Origin: an uncultured Lachnospiraceae bacterium
Lineage (GTDB): Bacteria > Bacillota_A > Clostridia > Lachnospirales > Lachnospiraceae
Direction of reading: 5' to 3'
NCBI GenBank assembly: GCA_910587905.1
Contig: CAJUOF010000193.1
Coordinates: 1 to 6,399 of the forward strand
Length of the DNA stretch: 6,399 nt
Shown here piece by piece: positions 5,709-6,399 of the stretch. Below the pieces are notes generated by a model. The model saw only the letters and a list, made by a program, of their open reading frames with translations. It made no database searches and had not been told where the DNA came from. Every line of letters starts with the position of its first letter. The stretch's first letter is position 1. The translations under genes and the position numbers were made by a program.

Positions 5709-6344
5709 CTAAAGCGGAGTTGACGGGTGCGGCCGCCACCGCCTCCAGAGAACTCCGAGGGCGAGGAGCAAAAGCCCGGCGGCGGCGAGAAAATACTTGG
5801 GAGTGAAATCTCCCTGAGCCATGGAAAAGAGATAAAAATTTTTCACATACCGATCGCCGCCGAAATTGACCGCATAGTAGACCAACGGCACCATGTAGCC
5901 CACGGCGGGATTATCCGTCAGGCTGTAGACGGCCATTCCCAGGCCGCCAAGGAAGACGGCCCCGGCCAAGACGCCAAAGAAATAGCTCCACAGAGGGAAA
6001 CGACAGCCGCAGCCCTTCAAAAACAGGACACAGAGAAGCTCCGCCGCAGCCAGGAAGACCAGGCCGATGAGAACCCGGACCCCATGGACGTGACTAAAGG
6101 ACAGCCGCTTTGAGCGGAGCAGGTCCCTGGTATCCCGGTCCAGATCCGCCAAAAAGACCGGGACCAGAAGCACCACTCCCAAAAGAGCCGCATAGGATTC
6201 CAATGTTCTGGCCGATTCCTCCGGGCCCAGATTCTCCGTGCTCATGAGAAACGGCATCAGACAGAATAAGAGCGCCGCCGCCAGCAGATGAAACTTAAAA
6301 TGATGCTTCAGGTAAACTCTGCTTATGCTCACGTAAGCCTCCAA
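5709..6344 (-). CDS. Six-helix membrane protein, putative ABC-2-type permease subunit
   Basis: From the chosen TTG this is a 211-residue membrane protein. A short amphipathic, basic N-terminus (VSISRVYLKHHFKFH) precedes hydrophobic segments at about 17-34, 49-66, 91-109, 120-140, 145-160 and 183-200, and the tail is basic (WRRWRPHP). After the second helix comes a charged cytoplasmic segment, DLDRDTRDLLRSKRLS (67-82). It resembles the loop in ABC-2 exporter permeases where ELLxSKPLS-type motifs occur. A GCGC cysteine pair (111-114) lies between helices 3 and 4. Length, six-helix layout and loop suggest an ABC-2 permease, but I recognise no specific family. TTG at 6344 is chosen because GGGAGGAGG lies 8 bases upstream. 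GTG at 6332 is a close second; ATG at 6377 and TTG at 6383 have no good ribosome binding site. It overlaps the tail of a likely upstream gene. Confidence 0.75.
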   Translation of the reverse strand: MEAYVSISRVYLKHHFKFHLLAAALLFCLMPFLMSTENLGPEESARTLESYAALLGVVLLVPVFLADLDRDTRDLLRSKRLSFSHVHGVRVLIGLVFLAAAELLCVLFLKGCGCRFPLWSYFFGVLAGAVFLGGLGMAVYSLTDNPAVGYMVPLVYYAVNFGGDRYVKNFYLFSMAQGDFTPKYFLAAAGLLLLALGVLWRRWRPHPSTPL

Positions 6345-6399
6345 AATGAATTCCTCCTCCCTTCCGTTTCCAGTCATAGACAATCACCGCCGCAGCTAC
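6295..6399 (-). CDS. C-terminal tail of an upstream membrane protein (partial, cut by window edge)
   Basis: On the minus strand one frame is open from the right edge for 34 codons to a TAA at 6297-6295. It reads VAAAVIVYDWKRKGGG, then a polar tail ending PEASF. A hydrophobic run followed by basic residues is the usual end of a membrane protein whose last helix exits into the cytoplasm, which fits another ABC-2-type permease in the same operon. It overlaps the next gene's start by about 50 bases. It also contains that gene's strong ribosome binding site, as expected for translational coupling. The other two frames contain stops before any long reading. The fragment is too short to be certain. 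Confidence 0.45.
   Translation of the reverse strand, partial: VAAAVIVYDWKRKGGGIHFGGLREHKQSLPEASF
6353..6361 (-). promoter_or_regulatory. Strong ribosome binding site that decides a TTG start
   Basis: GGGAGGAGG on the minus strand (6361 to 6353) nearly matches the 16S anti-Shine-Dalgarno sequence and lies 8 bases before TTG at 6344. No ATG has comparable spacing. A second, weaker GGAGG (6342 to 6338) lies 5 bases before GTG at 6332, so a few codons of uncertainty remain. Confidence 0.6.

Overview
The window is GC-rich DNA, with G or C at most third codon positions, that encodes typical Gram-positive families: an OmpR-type two-component system, an acidic lipoprotein with a lipobox, and strong AGGAGG-type ribosome binding sites. 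The gene set fits a high-GC member of the Clostridia, most likely Lachnospiraceae. That placement is inferred from gene content and style, not from a marker gene. There are no RNA genes, mobile elements or CRISPR arrays.

Left part (1-1028, minus strand): the start of a membrane sensor gene, almost certainly a histidine kinase, runs off the left edge. It overlaps by four bases (ATGA) an intact OmpR/PhoB-family response regulator. A 136-bp AT-rich intergenic region then separates the regulator from a divergent plus-strand gene. This region carries two face-to-face extended -10 promoters that share a perfect 10-bp inverted repeat, plus two tandem 11-bp copies of a TTGTAAA motif, the spacing favoured by OmpR-family regulators.

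Centre-left (1029-2685, plus strand): a 534-residue ASKHA-domain protein of the DUF4445/COG3894 type, the ATPase family of corrinoid reductive activators such as RACo and RamA. It has the linker region and the complete ATPase fold but no iron-sulfur domain. A 12-bp hairpin follows it and sits between it and the convergent transporter operon.

Centre-right (2719-5681, minus strand): a complete three-gene ABC importer operon with its own sigma-A-like promoter. The order is lipoprotein binding protein (ABC_sub_bind, TrpX-like), BPD_transp_2 permease and ATPase (COG2984-COG4120-COG1101). Relatives with known substrates take up tryptophan or other aromatic amino acids; the substrate here is inferred only.

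Right edge (5709-6399, minus strand): a six-helix membrane protein resembling an ABC-2-type permease, probably starting at TTG behind a very strong ribosome binding site. The likely C-terminal tail of another membrane protein overlaps it, suggesting the end of an ABC-2 exporter operon that continues to the right.

Most of the window is ordinary chromosomal content. The points worth a second look are the ferredoxin-less ASKHA protein and the symmetric control region it shares with the two-component system.
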